From contig CBDDOY010000001.1 of assembly GCA_965232165.1 (NCBI GenBank), positions 1,736,001 to 1,800,000 of the forward strand: 64,000 nucleotides of DNA, written 5' to 3'. The notes under the pieces were generated by a model that saw only the letters and a program-made list of their open reading frames with translations, searched no databases and was not told the origin of the DNA. How positions within the stretch are numbered: the first letter of the stretch is position 1; each line of letters opens with the position of its first letter. The stretch comes from UBA2779 sp965232165 (lineage in GTDB: Bacteria; Spirochaetota; Spirochaetia; DSM-2461). This document shows positions 25,263 through 33,283 of this stretch, piece by piece. Position numbers and translations under genes: made by a program.

Positions 25263-25300
25263 AAGTAATTCCAGAATTCTGCGATGTTTAGCAATCTATA

Positions 25301-25462
25301 GGGCACCTCTAAAAAACAGCTTTAGGAAATTGACGAAGAAATTTTTTGTCGATACAAGGCGGCAAAAGCTCAAGCGTAGCTTAAGCTACGTGAGTATTTT
25401 GACAACGCAGTAGCGGCGGAAAAGATCGAGTCAAGAACTAAATGGGTTTTTTAGAGGTGCTC
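25301..25462 (+). mobile_element. Family B MITE-like element, copy 3
   Basis: 162 bp with ends GGGCACCTCTAAAAAAC and its near complement (last bases CTC instead of CCC). TATA lies directly on both sides, consistent with target duplication. It is followed within 6 bp by a family A copy. Confidence 0.88.
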
Positions 25463-25468
25463 TATAAT

Positions 25469-25585
25469 GGGCGCAACCCTTCGGGTCGGGCTTTTCATTC
25501 CAATGCCTTATTCTGGCAGCCTGCTCCCCGGCTCATTGCCAATCGCCGGGGCAGCCAGCGGCATTTCCGTTGCAATCCCTTGCGC
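25469..25585 (-). repeat. Family A structured repeat, copy 5
   Basis: Complete copy from GGGCGCAACCCTTCGGGTCG to TGCAATCCCTTGCGC, placed directly after the family B copy at 25301. Confidence 0.88.
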
Positions 25586-25835
25586 GGCTATTGCCAATTG
25601 GTGATGATTGCGTTCAGCACGCTAGAAATATCTTCTTGAGATTTTCAGGTGCAATTATTTCCACCGCAAAAGCATAGATAAATGCTCATTGCAGCTAAAA
25701 CTCTGGCTCAAAGGGCTCATCGAAAAAACCACCAAGTTCTCTTTTAGAGGCGCCCTGAAGCTGTTCTTAGAAAAGGCGCCCTTAAGCTTTCCCCGGCTCT
25801 TTGTCAGATTCGCCGAAGCGATTTTCTAGAAGCAA
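25586..25835. other. Intergenic, family B fragments
   Basis: Two short pieces like family B ends (about 25731-25755 TCTTTTAGAGGCGCCC, and 25760-25785 ending AAAAGGCGCCC) lie here. No gene is seen. Confidence 0.5.
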
Positions 25836-26576
25836 TTAAGGCGTATAGGTTAGACCGCCTGAGATGCAAATCACCTCGCCATTGATGAATCCGGCTTTCT
25901 CAGTAGTCAGATAATGAACGGCATCGGCTATCTCATCGGCTTCACCGACACGTTTCATGGGGCAATGCTCCATCCAAATCTCATTGAGTCTCTCCGTCAA
26001 ATGTTTCTCCGTCATATCGGTTGTGACATAGCCGACAGTTATGACGTTGGAGGTAATCCCCTTAATGCCATACTCACGGGCCACCGTTTTTGAGAGAGCG
26101 ACAAGACCTCCCTTACTCGCCGCATAACCCGCCTGACCGCTTGAGCCATCCTGTGCGAGAGATGAGATGTTGACTATTCTCCCAAAACCGACCCCTATCA
26201 TCGGTATAAGAAACTGCCGTATCAGAAAAAATGGGCCGGATAGATTTGTTCGTATCACATTGCCCCATTCTTCATCGCTCATGAAGGCCGTGACATTGTT
26301 ACAGTTGATGGCAGCATTATTTACCAGGACGCCAATTTCACCGAAATCCTGAATGGCCTGCTCCACCACATTCTCCACTTGATCAGAATACCCCTGGTCG
26401 AGCCGGTAGCATTGAATCTGCACATCAGGGTTGATTTCTTTAGCGAGTTTTACTGTCATATTGGCGGATTCTGAGTCATGGACATAGCTAAAAGCACAGC
26501 CATAACCTTCCTCAGTCAGTTTTAAGACTATGGCACGGCCTATTCCACGGGAACCACCGGTAACGAATGCGTTCAT
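25836..26576 (-). CDS. fabG: 3-oxoacyl-ACP reductase (FabG-like)
   Basis: A 246-residue SDR. Cofactor loop TGGSRGIG, NNAAIN, catalytic Ser in VNISSLAQDG, and Tyr-Lys in YAASKGGLVALSK; the C-terminus has GEVICISGG, as in FabG. It reduces 3-oxoacyl-ACP with NADPH. Its start overlaps the ketosynthase stop by 4 bp (ATGA), making it the last gene of a minus-strand operon GNAT-FabD-KS-FabG. Confidence 0.9.
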   Translation of the reverse strand: MNAFVTGGSRGIGRAIVLKLTEEGYGCAFSYVHDSESANMTVKLAKEINPDVQIQCYRLDQGYSDQVENVVEQAIQDFGEIGVLVNNAAINCNNVTAFMSDEEWGNVIRTNLSGPFFLIRQFLIPMIGVGFGRIVNISSLAQDGSSGQAGYAASKGGLVALSKTVAREYGIKGITSNVITVGYVTTDMTEKHLTERLNEIWMEHCPMKRVGEADEIADAVHYLTTEKAGFINGEVICISGGLTYTP

Positions 26577-27859
26577 GCTCCCTCCTTATAGCGTTTGATC
26601 AGAGTGCAACAATTTATTCCTCCAAAGCCGAATGAATTCTTCAGCATCAATTCGATCTGATGATTCTCTGCTTTGGTTATGACATTGAGTACTATGGCAG
26701 GGTCCAAACTTTTAATATTGATAGTGGGATGGAGCCTTCCATATTTCATCTGGAGGAGTCCTCCAATGGTCTCCACTAGGGGACTGCCCCAACAGGTGTG
26801 CCCTAGCATCGATTTTGGGGCGTTAGCCTTAAGATTCTTTGCATATTCACCAAAAGCTCCTTGAATGGCAAGTACCTCCTGCAGATCGCCTGAAGGCGTA
26901 CCGGTTGCATGGCAGTTGACATAATCGACATCGCCAGGGCTTACATTGGCTATGTGCATGAGGTCTTTCATGACGCGTATCTGATCCTCCACTCCGGGCA
27001 TGGGCAAGTGATTTGCGTTTGTTCCGGCCTTTACGGCCAATATTTCACCATAGATGTGAGCCCCCCGTTCCAGGGCCGATTCCAGACTCTCAAGGATGAG
27101 AGTGGCTGAACCATGGGAATAGAGGAATCCGCATCGATCAACATCAAAAGGCCGGGAGGCTTCAGTCGGTCTGTCTTGATATTCTGGACGTATCACAACA
27201 GCATTGATGATGGCCGAAGCCTGGATGTCGGCGGGGGATACATCAAAAGGCGGGCCGCAAACGACACTCCTGACTGAGTCGCCGTACTGAATGTCCATCA
27301 TTCCATTTCTTATGGCCAGGTTTCCGCTGGCACAGGCACCGCCTATGGTAAACGAAGGACCCCTTACCTCCAGCATTTCGGAGATAATACCCGGAATGTT
27401 GGGATCAATCGCTTCTACCCCTGCCATGGCGTCTATCCATTCGGGTTCCTCAAGAAACTGTTTTGTAACTCCAAACATATAGTTCGAATTGAAATTATGT
27501 CCGGCTACAATGACTCCTGTATCAAAAGATTTTCCCTCTTCCAGCTTCAATCCTGCATCCTGCCATGCGGCCAGTGTGGTTAGCATCCCCATCTGGGCGG
27601 AAAATGTCGTATAACGAAAGAGTTTCTTTACCGTTTTGAAGCGGGTCGGCCCAAGCAGGCCGGCATATTGTGCGAGTGCGGCCTTGGTGTCATAGTCGCC
27701 TAAATCCCCGCCTATTTTACATTCGACCTGGTCTAAATCTATGGATTTCCACCGTTTTATGCCGGACTTTCCGGCAATTAATGCCTCATAGTACCCGTCA
27801 AGGGTATCGGCGAGAGGATTGATGGTTCCCATTCCGGTGATAACGACTCGTTTGTTCAT
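26573..27859 (-). CDS. Beta-ketoacyl-ACP synthase (FabF-like), divergent
   Basis: 428 residues of thiolase fold starting MNKRVVITGMGTINPL. The active-site Cys176 is in GGACASGN, the two histidines in NCHATGTPSGD and PKSMLGHTCWG, and the lysine in the same motif, so it should be condensing and not merely decarboxylating. The active-site motif differs from the TACATSTHAIG of housekeeping FabF, suggesting a specialised substrate. The ATG at 27859 overlaps the fabD stop (ATGA); a longer frame to 28003 is an overlap artefact. Confidence 0.9.
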   Translation of the reverse strand: MNKRVVITGMGTINPLADTLDGYYEALIAGKSGIKRWKSIDLDQVECKIGGDLGDYDTKAALAQYAGLLGPTRFKTVKKLFRYTTFSAQMGMLTTLAAWQDAGLKLEEGKSFDTGVIVAGHNFNSNYMFGVTKQFLEEPEWIDAMAGVEAIDPNIPGIISEMLEVRGPSFTIGGACASGNLAIRNGMMDIQYGDSVRSVVCGPPFDVSPADIQASAIINAVVIRPEYQDRPTEASRPFDVDRCGFLYSHGSATLILESLESALERGAHIYGEILAVKAGTNANHLPMPGVEDQIRVMKDLMHIANVSPGDVDYVNCHATGTPSGDLQEVLAIQGAFGEYAKNLKANAPKSMLGHTCWGSPLVETIGGLLQMKYGRLHPTINIKSLDPAIVLNVITKAENHQIELMLKNSFGFGGINCCTLIKRYKEGA

Positions 27860-28779
27860 AACAATTCCTTGATTGCGGACAATGTTCCGGCTGGCTGTGC
27901 ACGCAGTGAATTCTTCGTGCTTTTCCATAGGCCGCAAAGAACCTTCCCAGGGCCAACCTCCAGAACTCGCTGTGGGTTTGTGTCCATCAGGGCACGCTGG
28001 CAATCAACCCATCTCACAGGATGGTCGATCTGCTCTAGACATGCTTTTCTCATATCAGCACCCTTCCTAGGCGACTTCGCCTCTGTGTTTACGAAGACAG
28101 GTATCTTGGGATCAGAGAACTCGACACTCTCAAGCACCTCTTTAAATTCAGCCTTGGCATCCTTAAGCAGCGGTGAATGAAAGGGTCCTGAAACCTTGAG
28201 TCGAACCAGTTTCATCGCCCCCGCCTTTTCCAGCCTGTCCTCGGCGGCGCTAAGGCCCGCGGCTGTACCGGAAAGAACGGTTTGATTTAGACTGCTATGT
28301 AGGCCGATGTAAACATCGTCAATCCCATTAATGCCTTCCTCAACCTCATCTATGGTCAATCCCAATACGGCAGTCATGCCCACCGGTCCGTCATTGCCGT
28401 CCTTGAGGCGGCTGAATTTCTCAAGTATTTTCCCTCTCGCATCAACAACCCGCAACAGATCGCCCTGACTAAGAACTTCGGCCTCATAGAGGGCCGTATA
28501 TTCACCGAGGCTGAACCCTGCACAGGATGAGGCTTTAATCCCATATGATGCAAGGGTTATGGAAGCCGCTACATTGACTAATACGATGGCGATCTGTGTC
28601 ACATCAGTAGACCTAAGCTCTTCTTCCGTTCCTTCAAATACAGTTTTGGCCCAATTCCGCCCGGCGATAACAGAGGCTTCCTCAAATAATTCGCGTATCC
28701 TGCTGTCATTGTTGTAGAAATCTCTGCCCATCCCGGGATATTGCGCACCTTGGCCGGGGAAGAGATATACGGTGTTCAT
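27856..28779 (-). CDS. fabD: Malonyl-CoA:ACP acyltransferase
   Basis: A 307-residue acyltransferase. N-terminal FPGQGAQYPGMG, nucleophile Ser90 in AGFSLGEYTAL, catalytic His in SGPFHSPLL, and the C-terminal EVGPGKVLCGL. It loads malonate on the ACP. GGGAG precedes the ATG at 28779; the frame extends upstream to 28833 without a ribosome site. Second gene of the minus-strand operon, 88 bp after the GNAT gene. Confidence 0.92.
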   Translation of the reverse strand: MNTVYLFPGQGAQYPGMGRDFYNNDSRIRELFEEASVIAGRNWAKTVFEGTEEELRSTDVTQIAIVLVNVAASITLASYGIKASSCAGFSLGEYTALYEAEVLSQGDLLRVVDARGKILEKFSRLKDGNDGPVGMTAVLGLTIDEVEEGINGIDDVYIGLHSSLNQTVLSGTAAGLSAAEDRLEKAGAMKLVRLKVSGPFHSPLLKDAKAEFKEVLESVEFSDPKIPVFVNTEAKSPRKGADMRKACLEQIDHPVRWVDCQRALMDTNPQRVLEVGPGKVLCGLWKSTKNSLRAQPAGTLSAIKELL

Positions 28780-28867
28780 GGCTGCTCCCTTGATTGTGAT
28801 AAAAGCATACCTCAATAACCCTAGACGCATCAAGCCTTATGGTCCGTCTATGTAAACTGGAAATGCC

Positions 28868-29998
28868 TTAAAGCCCCTTTTCGTATACTCGATGAGTCCT
28901 ATAATGCTTACAGCCCAGCTTTTTCATCAGATTTATCAAGGGATAATTGGTTTCAAGAATCCAACTAAATTCTCCAATGTCAATGTTGCAGGCTGCCGCA
29001 TCGTAATACAGCTTCGTCAGCATAATGCCGTCAATGCCCTTGTTCTGATACTCTTTTAAGACTCCAAAGGCAGCCAGCCTGATGGCTTTGGCCTTTTTCT
29101 TTGCGGCTAAGAGATGGAATATGCCCAGGGGAAAGAGTTTTCCATTGATTTTGTGGAAGGCGAAATTTATGTCAGGAATTGGGAAACAGAATCCAACGGG
29201 TTTTTCGGCTATCTCTGCGATATAGATAAGGTTGGGATTCATCATGAGTTTGAGATTGTTCGCCAGTTCGGAAAATTCAGGATCATACCATGGGGTGAAC
29301 CCCCAGTTGTCATGCCATGCCTCTTCCCATATCTTCTTGACAATGGCAACTTCCTGTGCCCATTTCTTCATATTGGCTAATCTGATGGTGATACCATTGC
29401 GCTCGGCAGCCATTGCCGAAACACGCTGAATCTTATCACTGACCGGATGCTTTTTGAAATTTTGGCGGAACGAATAGACATCCTTATCCTTACTATAGCC
29501 GGCACTTTCAATCAGATTTCCATAAAATGGGGCAGAGTAGGGCATTTCGATGACTGGCATCTCATCAAAACTGTCGATCTGATTGCCGATTTGGCGGTTT
29601 GTTGATCCATTTACTGGGCCGACAACCCTTTCCATTCCATTGGACTTGAGCCATTTCTCGACACAGTCAAAGAGTGCCCGTGCTGCTTCGAGTTCATCAT
29701 AGCACTCGAAGAAACCAAAAAATCCCGTTTGAGTTTTTTGAAATTCAATGAAATTGCGATCAATGAATCCGGCGATTCGTCCCAGGACTCTGCCGTTTTC
29801 TTTGGCTATCCAGAATTTGCCGTCTGTGTGGTGGTATAAAGGATTCTTCTTCTTATCCATTGCCAGCCGGACATCAAGATCAAGAGGGGGGACCCAGGCA
29901 TCATATCGCTCTCTCTCTCCGCGGTAAATTCCATACGGCAGGCGAATAAAGACTTCTTGATCCCGTCGGCTTTTGACTTCTGCCACTTCTACAGACAT
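28868..29998 (-). CDS. Large GNAT-superfamily protein, YghO/bacterial ceramide synthase-like
   Basis: A 376-residue acyltransferase-like protein. Segments YRGERERYDAWVPPLDLDVR, GFFGFFECYDELEAARALFD, RVVGPVNGSTN and MPYSAPFYGNLIESAGY match the YghO family. That family includes, to my knowledge, the bacterial ceramide synthase that N-acylates 3-oxo-sphinganine in Caulobacter. The C-terminal half (about 190-376, with LAAFGVLKEYQNKGIDG) carries the acyl-CoA-binding GNAT motif. AGGAG precedes ATG 29998. Its place beside an alpha-oxoamine synthase locus supports an N-acylation role, though other substrates are possible. Confidence 0.75.
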   Translation of the reverse strand: MSVEVAEVKSRRDQEVFIRLPYGIYRGERERYDAWVPPLDLDVRLAMDKKKNPLYHHTDGKFWIAKENGRVLGRIAGFIDRNFIEFQKTQTGFFGFFECYDELEAARALFDCVEKWLKSNGMERVVGPVNGSTNRQIGNQIDSFDEMPVIEMPYSAPFYGNLIESAGYSKDKDVYSFRQNFKKHPVSDKIQRVSAMAAERNGITIRLANMKKWAQEVAIVKKIWEEAWHDNWGFTPWYDPEFSELANNLKLMMNPNLIYIAEIAEKPVGFCFPIPDINFAFHKINGKLFPLGIFHLLAAKKKAKAIRLAAFGVLKEYQNKGIDGIMLTKLYYDAAACNIDIGEFSWILETNYPLINLMKKLGCKHYRTHRVYEKGL

Positions 29999-30153
29999 TG
30001 CGCTCCTCCTGTCTCTTGATTTGATTCCATGATATATCAATAGTTCTGAAAATGCAAACGCCATTCAGGGGGTTACTTTCTGTGTTACCTGAGATCGGGC
30101 ATACCGATCATTCCATGATTCAATACCTAAACTCATATTCCGGCCTCACTACG

Positions 30154-30225
30154 ACCTAACGCCTGTGCTCATCTGCCGACATGGAGCGTAGCGGTTCATC
30201 GGGCAGGGTGAGCGATTTGTTATAC
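30154..30225 (-). other. attC-like integron recombination site 1
   Basis: 72 bp. On the minus strand it runs from GTATAAC (R''-like) through AAATCGCTCA and TGAGCACAGGC to GTTAGGT, which fits the R' consensus GTTRRRY exactly. The outer arms are complementary (AACAAATCGCTCA with TGAGCACAGGCGTT, imperfect as usual for attC) and an inner imperfect palindrome contains CCGCTACGCTCC. The methyltransferase reading frame runs through the site and stops inside GTTAG. Confidence 0.75.
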
Positions 30226-31268
30226 GGTTCATTATTTTCAATATCAATAAGTTCGCATCCCTGATTTGACACAAAAAGGTCTCCTTTAATTGGTTCAAGT
30301 TTTTTAATAGCTGCCCTTATTGCATGATCTGACTGGTCAATCCCAATCCAATACCTGTCCAGCAGATGTGCAGATTTCAAGGTTGTTCCTGAACCGCAAA
30401 AACAATCCAGAACTATGCTTTCAGGGTTAGAAGAAGTGCGAATAATCAAATCTAATAGATCGGAATTTTTTTCTGTCGGATAGAATGGATATTGAGGATC
30501 TTTATATTCCCAAATATCTTGTACTCTTTTACCTTCTCTTTCATCTGCAAAAATAATTTTTCTCGGATTGCCTTTCGATGACCATTCTATTAGTCCTTCT
30601 TCGTCCCATTGCTCCAATGTTTCAACATCAGTTCTCCAATGCCTGCCTTTGGGCGGCATCATTCCTTTGAATGGCTGGTTAGATTTGCCGTTTTCAGTTT
30701 CACCCGGTGCATGGATAGGAACGGTTGTATATCTTCTACCTTGTTTATCAGATTTGGGAAATAATTTCTCTATATCTTTTCCGGTGTATTTTTCTCTTGG
30801 CTCATTCCATATAGGCTGTGAAGATTTAGTGTAGAAAAGAATAAGGTCCTTAATGTTTCCATAACCCGGCCTGTCAAAATTTTTAGGATTGCATTTTATT
30901 CTTGTAATATCATTCCTAAAATTTTCTATTCCAAATACTTCATCCATCATTACTTTGACATAATGTCCGATCTTATAGTCAATATGTAAATAAATTGAGC
31001 CTTGTTCAGACAGAAGAGCTTTTAATAAAATTAGCCGTTTTCTTAAGAATTCAATAAAATCTTTACCAACAATCTTATCCGAATATGCAATACTTCCATT
31101 TCTTGAATTGCTAACTGTTGAAGCTCTTCCATCGGTAATGGTGAAATTGCCGTTTGTTGCGAAGGGCGGATCAATATATATAAGATCAATTTTACTTCTG
31201 AGATTTCTCTCTTTTAAGAGAAAATTCATGCCTTGAATATTATCGCCTTTTATCAGTATATGGTTCAT
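30156..31268 (-). CDS. DNA adenine-type methyltransferase (Mod-like), integron cassette
   Basis: A 370-residue N6/N4 DNA methyltransferase of the beta arrangement: catalytic motif IV is DPPF (about residue 33) and the SAM-binding motif I, DCFCGSGTT, lies near residue 308. The final 24 or so residues (from about EPYNKS) are encoded by the attC-like site itself. It pairs with a restriction-endonuclease-like gene 27 bp upstream on the same strand, so it probably protects the host DNA from that enzyme. Base composition is AT-richer than the flanking lipid genes, in keeping with horizontal acquisition. Target sequence unknown. Confidence 0.88.
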   Translation of the reverse strand: MNHILIKGDNIQGMNFLLKERNLRSKIDLIYIDPPFATNGNFTITDGRASTVSNSRNGSIAYSDKIVGKDFIEFLRKRLILLKALLSEQGSIYLHIDYKIGHYVKVMMDEVFGIENFRNDITRIKCNPKNFDRPGYGNIKDLILFYTKSSQPIWNEPREKYTGKDIEKLFPKSDKQGRRYTTVPIHAPGETENGKSNQPFKGMMPPKGRHWRTDVETLEQWDEEGLIEWSSKGNPRKIIFADEREGKRVQDIWEYKDPQYPFYPTEKNSDLLDLIIRTSSNPESIVLDCFCGSGTTLKSAHLLDRYWIGIDQSDHAIRAAIKKLEPIKGDLFVSNQGCELIDIENNEPYNKSLTLPDEPLRSMSADEHRR

Positions 31269-31295
31269 TTATTGTTTTCATTTCCTAACAGATAT

Positions 31296-31667
31296 CTACA
31301 ATTGATATAGAAAATCTCGTAGAACCAGTGCGTTCATTGTTTTATAGTCCTTATATGGTTTTGAAATGTACTTATACATTTTGTTTTTGATTTGAATATA
31401 AATAACTCCATCGAGTATGGCCAATCTTATATCATTGATATTTGTATCTTCAATGGCGCTTATTGCATCTTCAAACTGCGTATTCTGATGACCGCCAAAA
31501 TCTGTTAAAAATTTTTCTTCTCCTATGACATACTTCCCATTGAATCTTGCGACTAGGTCTAATCCCTTATTGCGATTGTAGTTCATTTCTTTTTTTGATC
31601 GTTGTGCAACTTTTGCATTAAGTTTTTCAATTGTATAATTATTGTAAATGATTTCTTCATATCTCAT
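31296..31667 (-). CDS. Short type II restriction endonuclease-like protein (Tsp45I-like C-terminal part)
   Basis: A 123-residue protein with GLDLVARFNGKYVIGEEKFL then TDFGGHQNTQF, resembling the catalytic part of Tsp45I-type enzymes; the E-x-K within GEEKF would be the metal-binding motif. Full enzymes of this kind are usually two to three times longer, so about the N-terminal half is missing. Yet AGGAGA sits directly before the ATG and the gene starts just after the attC-like site, so it looks like a cassette-borne short form rather than random debris. Whether it cuts DNA is open. Confidence 0.7.
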   Translation of the reverse strand: MRYEEIIYNNYTIEKLNAKVAQRSKKEMNYNRNKGLDLVARFNGKYVIGEEKFLTDFGGHQNTQFEDAISAIEDTNINDIRLAILDGVIYIQIKNKMYKYISKPYKDYKTMNALVLRDFLYQL

Positions 31668-31685
31668 TCTCCTAGGAGCATCTGC

Positions 31686-31757
31686 AGATAACGCTTGAAC
31701 TCACTGGTTTTTACGGAGCGCAGCGGAGTGAAAATCCAGTGCAGTGATTTGTTATGT
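31686..31757 (-). other. attC-like integron recombination site 2
   Basis: 72 bp, the same length as site 1. On the minus strand it begins ACATAACAAATCACTG and ends CAGTGAGTTCAAGCGTTATC, so the two arms are complementary (CACTG/CAGTG). The centre holds ACTCCGCTGCGCTCC, close to the centre of site 1. It separates the TIR gene from the restriction gene, as expected for two adjacent cassettes. Confidence 0.75.
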
Positions 31758-31780
31758 TTTTATTTTTCTTCGATTATTAA

Positions 31781-31916
31781 ATCATTTTTGACAGCATTCT
31801 AGACAATTCTCTAAAGAGTATGTAGTCTTCCTTTGAATCCATGAACTGTCTATCATTTTTGACAGCATTCTAGACAATTCTCTAAAGAGTATGTAGTCTT
31901 CCTTTGAATCCATGAA
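31781..31916. repeat. 71-bp-period tandem duplication in the TIR gene 3' end
   Basis: 31781-31845 is repeated at 31852-31916: 65 identical bases with a period of 71 bp. As 71 is not a multiple of three, the second pass is read in another frame. Confidence 0.92.
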
Positions 31917-32834
31917 GAATTCACGCATCATTGGGTGATGTGCAGACATTTTAACCATCTCTTGGAATTCTGAAATAGCTCTCTTCTTTTCTGTCTTCGT
32001 TTTTCCTGTTTTAATAGTCTTGATGGTTTCCATTCCAATTTCATACAACCAAGGCATAGGGTCCCTGAAAAGACTAAGTGCCATCATTATTCCGACATAT
32101 CGATTTTCACTCATGTCCACCATCTCTTCCATCATCATGGGATGGAAACGTCGTCTTTTTCTGCTTCTTAATTCAGGATTCATATTCATTTCAATTCTTG
32201 ACAGCAGGTCTTGGAACATGACCTTAATTTCTTCAAATAGTTTTGCAGATGAGTTATCACCTATCGTTAATTCTACAGTTTCAGTTGTGTCTTTATTATT
32301 GGCTTTTAATATCTTTGAAACCGACTCTTTGAACTTACCAACCCGAAATTTTATCGTATCTTCGTCTGGTTCTGAACTGGGAATGCGATCTACTAATTGA
32401 AAGACTAATTTAGTCAAAGAGTCTTCATCATCTCCACAATTCTGAAATTGAGCAAATGGACCAGATGAAGCGTCTTTTAGAGAAATACCTAACGCAACAC
32501 CTAGTATCGGGGTTTCAAGTTTCCCCTTTGCCATTCCAGCTTCAAATAGAATCCATGGCCTATTTATACTTCTCTCTGTAAGCAGGCAGACAACGTCAGA
32601 AGCGTTTTGAATGTTTTTTATGATTTCCGGATACCACTCGACCCCGTATTCAATTCCTTGATTTCCTTTTCTGTCTGACGTTCTGAACGATTTCAAAACA
32701 CCGGCACTTACGCTTTTCAGAAGCGCGCTAAAGGCTTCGGCAAGCTTATCATCTCTTGTGTCATGGCTTATGAATACCAGGGGTTTTCCTGATTTCATGA
32801 CTTCGTCTTTTTTGGGATTTTTATCTTCAGCCAT
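31782..32834 (-). CDS. TIR-domain protein, integron cassette (probable anti-phage effector)
   Basis: A 350-residue protein. The TIR fold spans about 17-150: PLVFISHDTRDDKLAEAF at the first strand and WILFEAGMAKG, whose Trp94 and Glu98 match the WxxxE arrangement of NAD-cleaving bacterial TIRs. The rest (about 160-330) is helical, unrecognised and Met-rich, perhaps a sensing part. AAGGAG precedes the ATG. A 71-bp tandem duplication at the 3' end shifts the frame: the tail WIQRKTTYSLENCLECCQK is a frame-shifted second reading of the preceding 65 bases. The original protein would have ended at SKMI. Bordered downstream by an attC-like site. Confidence 0.88.
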   Translation of the reverse strand: MAEDKNPKKDEVMKSGKPLVFISHDTRDDKLAEAFSALLKSVSAGVLKSFRTSDRKGNQGIEYGVEWYPEIIKNIQNASDVVCLLTERSINRPWILFEAGMAKGKLETPILGVALGISLKDASSGPFAQFQNCGDDEDSLTKLVFQLVDRIPSSEPDEDTIKFRVGKFKESVSKILKANNKDTTETVELTIGDNSSAKLFEEIKVMFQDLLSRIEMNMNPELRSRKRRRFHPMMMEEMVDMSENRYVGIMMALSLFRDPMPWLYEIGMETIKTIKTGKTKTEKKRAISEFQEMVKMSAHHPMMREFFMDSKEDYILFRELSRMLSKMIDSSWIQRKTTYSLENCLECCQK

Positions 32835-32866
32835 TTTTGCTCCTTGATTTAATTGTGCTTCTTGAA

Positions 32867-32873
32867 ACCTAAC
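32867..32873 (-). other. Possible integron core site upstream of the TIR cassette
   Basis: GTTAGGT on the minus strand, identical to the R' box of attC-like site 1, lies 33 bp before the TIR start codon, where the cassette boundary should be. A matching full attC upstream is not visible, so only half a site can be supported. Confidence 0.35.
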
Positions 32874-32910
32874 AATTCTTCTGCCGTTTGTATAGGTGCC
32901 CTATAAGAAG

Positions 32911-33036
32911 TCAGCACAGACCATCTCTTTCTGTATATGTAATTGCCATGACTTCTTGGATTGCATCATAGTCTTTATCATGACAACTCTTACTGATGAT
33001 TTGCCAATCGCTGGTTCCGGTTTTTACAGACTGCAT
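32911..33036 (-). pseudogene. Short coding fragment of unknown family
   Basis: The minus strand reads MQSVKTGTSDWQIISKSCHD and 21 more residues to a stop, with protein-like composition. A related-looking stretch lies in another frame just upstream (MESSSPVNNLQFVYAV), suggesting a frameshifted remnant. I do not recognise the family. The rest of 32835-33283 holds only a faint decayed family B stretch around 33110-33180. Confidence 0.3.
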
Positions 33037-33283
33037 AAACAAACTGCAAATTATTGACAGGGCTTGAGGACTCCATGGCTTCCTTTGTTCAATACGTCTG
33101 TGTCAATCAAACTTTGAGCTGCGTGAGCATTCTGGCAGCTTCAGCAGCAGGAAAACCAGAAAGACTGGCCAGAGGATTTCAGTCCGGCAGGCGCCTCGCT
33201 CTCCCCGGCAATGAGCAGCATCCGCCCTCAAGAACATGGGCTGCGAGCCGTACTCATTCTATAAGCTGAGAGAAGCCCATGAG

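Noticed and set aside
32935..33269. 71-codon plus-strand ORF before the second ketosynthase
   Set aside because: No ribosome site or domain, and its middle resembles a decayed family B repeat.
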